6,995 nt of DNA from Desulfobulbaceae bacterium (GTDB taxonomy: Bacteria; Desulfobacterota; Desulfobulbia; Desulfobulbales; SURF-16). A program made the position numbers and the translations under genes. Shown piece by piece: positions 5,127 through 6,995 of the stretch (positions within the stretch are counted from its first letter, which is position 1; every line of letters begins with the position of its first letter). The stretch lies in assembly GCA_021160685.1 (NCBI GenBank), contig JAGHCC010000317.1, positions 1 through 6,995 of the forward strand. Reading direction: 5' to 3'. The notes below the pieces were generated by a model, which saw only the letters and a program-made list of their open reading frames with translations, made no database searches and was not told the origin of the DNA.

Positions 5127-6995
5127 ATGCCGACGATTCAAACCGTAACCATATTACCGAAGCTGCCCGAGCCTCTGACTCCACTTATGTCCATTGCCAG
5201 AAACCTCTGGTGGACCTGGACGCCTGCAGCCATTAACCTCTTTCAGGATATGGATCGAGATCTCTGGGACCGATGCGGTCACAATCCTGTTTTCCTGCTC
5301 GGCACCATTGAACAGCCGCGTCTTGAAGAACTGGAACGAAACGAGATCTTCCTGGCCAGAATGAAAGAAGTTCATACTGAACTTGAGCATTACCTCTCCT
5401 TTCAAACCTGGTACGACAGGACATTCACCCTGGAAACTAAAGGAATTATCGCCTATTTTTCAGCTGAATTCGGCTTACATGAGAGCGTGCCCATCTACTC
5501 AGGCGGTTTGGGATTGCTGGCCGGTGATCATATGAAATCGGCCAGCGATCTCGGCATTCCTTTGATTGGCGTCGGCCTGTTATACAAACATGGTTATTTC
5601 CAGCAATATCTGAATCCGGACGGATGGCAGCTGGAAAAAAGTCCAATGAATGACTTCACCAACCTGCCTCTGACCCTGGAAAGGGATGAGGCGGGCGCCC
5701 CCCTGATGGTGGCGGTGAACCTGCCGGGCAGGGAGGTCAAAATCCGTATCTGGTCGCTCCAGGTCGGCCGTGTTCCCATCTATCTTCTTGATACCGATGT
5801 TCCATTTAACAGTCAACACGACCGGCAGATCACCTCGCATCTTTACGGCGGTGACCTGGAGGTTCGGCTGCAGCAGGAAATTGTTCTGGGAATAGGCGGA
5901 ATTCGTGCTCTGGATGCCCTGAAAAAGATGCCCACTGTCTGTCATATCAATGAGGGCCATTCCGCTTTCATGGGGGTGGAACGTCTTCTTCATCTCATGG
6001 AAAACGACAAGTTGAATTACGACGAAGCGCTGGAAGCGGTGCGGACGACCTCGATTTTCACCACCCATACCCCGGTGCCGGCCGGCATTGATCGTTTTCC
6101 ACCGCAAATGATCAGCGCCTATTTTGAATCCGAAGCCAACCGGCTTGGCCTCGGCATTGATGGATTCATGGGACTTGGCCGGATTAACCCGGACGACCGT
6201 TCAGAGACATTCTGCATGGCCGTTCTGGCCCTGAAAATGGCGGCTCAGACCAATGGCGTCAGTAAATTACACGGTGAGGTTTCCCGGAAAATGTGGGCTT
6301 CCGTCTGGCCGAGAATTCCCCAGGACGAGGTGCCGATCAGTCACATCACCAATGGTGTTCATACCCTGGGCTGGTTGTCAGGCGAGATGTCGCGTCTTTA
6401 CGATCGCTATCTCGGCTCGGGCTGGATTGAAGAACCCACCAACCATGACATCTGGAAACGGATTGATCACATTCCGGATTTTGAAATCTGGCGCAGCCGG
6501 GAACGATTACGTGAGCAACTCATCTCCTTTGCCAGGGAACGGCTTAAAAAACAGTTAAAAGACAGAAACTCTCCGGCTCATAGACTGGAGGAGGCAGACG
6601 AGGTCCTTGATCCCGAGGTTCTGACCATCGGTTTTGCCCGCCGCTTTGCCACCTATAAACGGGCCACTCTCCTTTTCAGAGATTTGGAGCGCTTGACCCG
6701 TATTTTAACCAATCCGGACCGTCCGGTGCAGATCATTTTTGCCGGCAAGGCCCACCCTCAGGATCAGGAAGGCAAGGAATTGATTCATCGAATCATCCAG
6801 GTGGCCAGAAGGCCGGAGTTGCGCAAACATCTTGTTTTTATAGAAAATTACGATATCGAGGTGGCGCGCAACCTGGTGCAGGGCGTGGATGTCTGGCTGA
6901 ACACACCCAGGCGACCCATGGAAGCCAGCGGCACAAGCGGCATGAAGGTGGTGGCTAACGGAGGCCTCAACCTGAGTGTCCTGGACGGCTGGTGG
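5127..6995 (+). CDS. glgP: GlgP-type alpha-glucan phosphorylase with N-terminal DUF3417 region, 3' end outside window
   Basis: The frame is open from ATG 5127 to the window edge (623 codons). The enzyme would release glucose 1-phosphate from the non-reducing ends of glycogen or maltodextrin using phosphate and PLP, in the cytoplasm. The N-terminus (about 8-60: LPEPLTPLMSIARNLWWTW and onward to LWDRCGHNPVFLL) is the DUF3417 region of the bacterial/archaeal maltodextrin-type phosphorylases, the class distinct from E. coli GlgP/MalP. Later motifs are SAEFGLHESVPIYSGGLG (112-129) with LAGDHMKSASDLG, HINEGHSAF (273-281), TTHTPVPAG (312-320), ITNGVHTLGW, and GFARRFATYKR (502-512). In the last of these, Arg506 and Lys511 align by motif with the phosphate-binding Arg569 and Lys574 of muscle phosphorylase. 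AGKAHPQD follows. RPMEASGTSGMK ends at Lys607, the expected PLP Schiff-base lysine. By family length roughly 100-230 residues are missing. All catalytic motifs seen are intact. It lies 69 bases after the kinase gene, with a modest AGAGA ribosome binding site. Confidence 0.95.
   Translation, partial: MPTIQTVTILPKLPEPLTPLMSIARNLWWTWTPAAINLFQDMDRDLWDRCGHNPVFLLGTIEQPRLEELERNEIFLARMKEVHTELEHYLSFQTWYDRTFTLETKGIIAYFSAEFGLHESVPIYSGGLGLLAGDHMKSASDLGIPLIGVGLLYKHGYFQQYLNPDGWQLEKSPMNDFTNLPLTLERDEAGAPLMVAVNLPGREVKIRIWSLQVGRVPIYLLDTDVPFNSQHDRQITSHLYGGDLEVRLQQEIVLGIGGIRALDALKKMPTVCHINEGHSAFMGVERLLHLMENDKLNYDEALEAVRTTSIFTTHTPVPAGIDRFPPQMISAYFESEANRLGLGIDGFMGLGRINPDDRSETFCMAVLALKMAAQTNGVSKLHGEVSRKMWASVWPRIPQDEVPISHITNGVHTLGWLSGEMSRLYDRYLGSGWIEEPTNHDIWKRIDHIPDFEIWRSRERLREQLISFARERLKKQLKDRNSPAHRLEEADEVLDPEVLTIGFARRFATYKRATLLFRDLERLTRILTNPDRPVQIIFAGKAHPQDQEGKELIHRIIQVARRPELRKHLVFIENYDIEVARNLVQGVDVWLNTPRRPMEASGTSGMKVVANGGLNLSVLDGWW

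Noticed and set aside
5580..6107. Minus-strand open frame of 175 codons opposite the phosphorylase
   Set aside because: The opposite strand carries conserved phosphorylase motifs throughout, so this frame is a by-product of their codon use.
1..6995. CRISPR array, tRNA or rRNA gene, insertion sequence or phage-type module
   Set aside because: I saw no regularly spaced repeats, no tRNA-like arms, no transposase or integrase motifs and no long terminal inverted repeats when reading both strands. A tool-based search was not possible here.

Overview
The window looks like chromosomal DNA of a Gram-negative bacterium. It encodes an MCE-type lipid transporter with an outer-membrane-type lipoprotein, so an outer membrane is expected. 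Base composition is moderate, and the gene styles (GAF-GAF kinase, DUF3417-type glucan phosphorylase, MlaE/F/D plus PqiC-like lipoprotein) recall Desulfobacterota, perhaps a Desulfobulbales-like lineage. That placement is a guess from gene style, not a measured result. Every gene found is on the + strand.

Positions 1-2952 hold an MCE lipid-transport operon. It runs from the 3' end of an MlaE-family permease (1-390) through a 180-base gap, an MlaF-family ATPase (571-1380), a single-MCE-domain MlaD/PqiB-like protein (1373-2347) and a PqiC-like lipoprotein (2350-2952). The last three genes are tightly packed, with an 8-base overlap and then a 2-base gap. Together they would form an inner-membrane ABC complex whose MCE subunit reaches into the periplasm and whose lipoprotein probably sits at the outer membrane. 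The substrate is presumably phospholipid or another lipid, and the direction of transport cannot be read from the sequence.

Positions 2953-3245 are an intergenic region of about 290 bases with no credible gene. It carries two candidate sigma-70-type promoters and a small inverted repeat, and no convincing terminator.

Positions 3246-5057 encode a soluble sensor histidine kinase with two GAF domains, an HDLKNP-type H-box and an ATPase domain whose G1 box is atypical. No response regulator is adjacent within the window. After a 69-base gap comes a GlgP-type alpha-glucan phosphorylase (5127 to the window end), cut off at the 3' edge but including the N-terminal DUF3417 region, the phosphate-binding motifs and the PLP-binding lysine. 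The neighbourhood suggests, but does not prove, a link between the kinase and storage-glucan breakdown.

I found no mobile element, CRISPR array, tRNA or rRNA. Most of the window is ordinary core-type gene content. I do not see a clearly new system. The points most worth a second look are the hybrid Mla/Pqi operon, the unexplained gap inside it, the atypical kinase and the regulatory region before the kinase.
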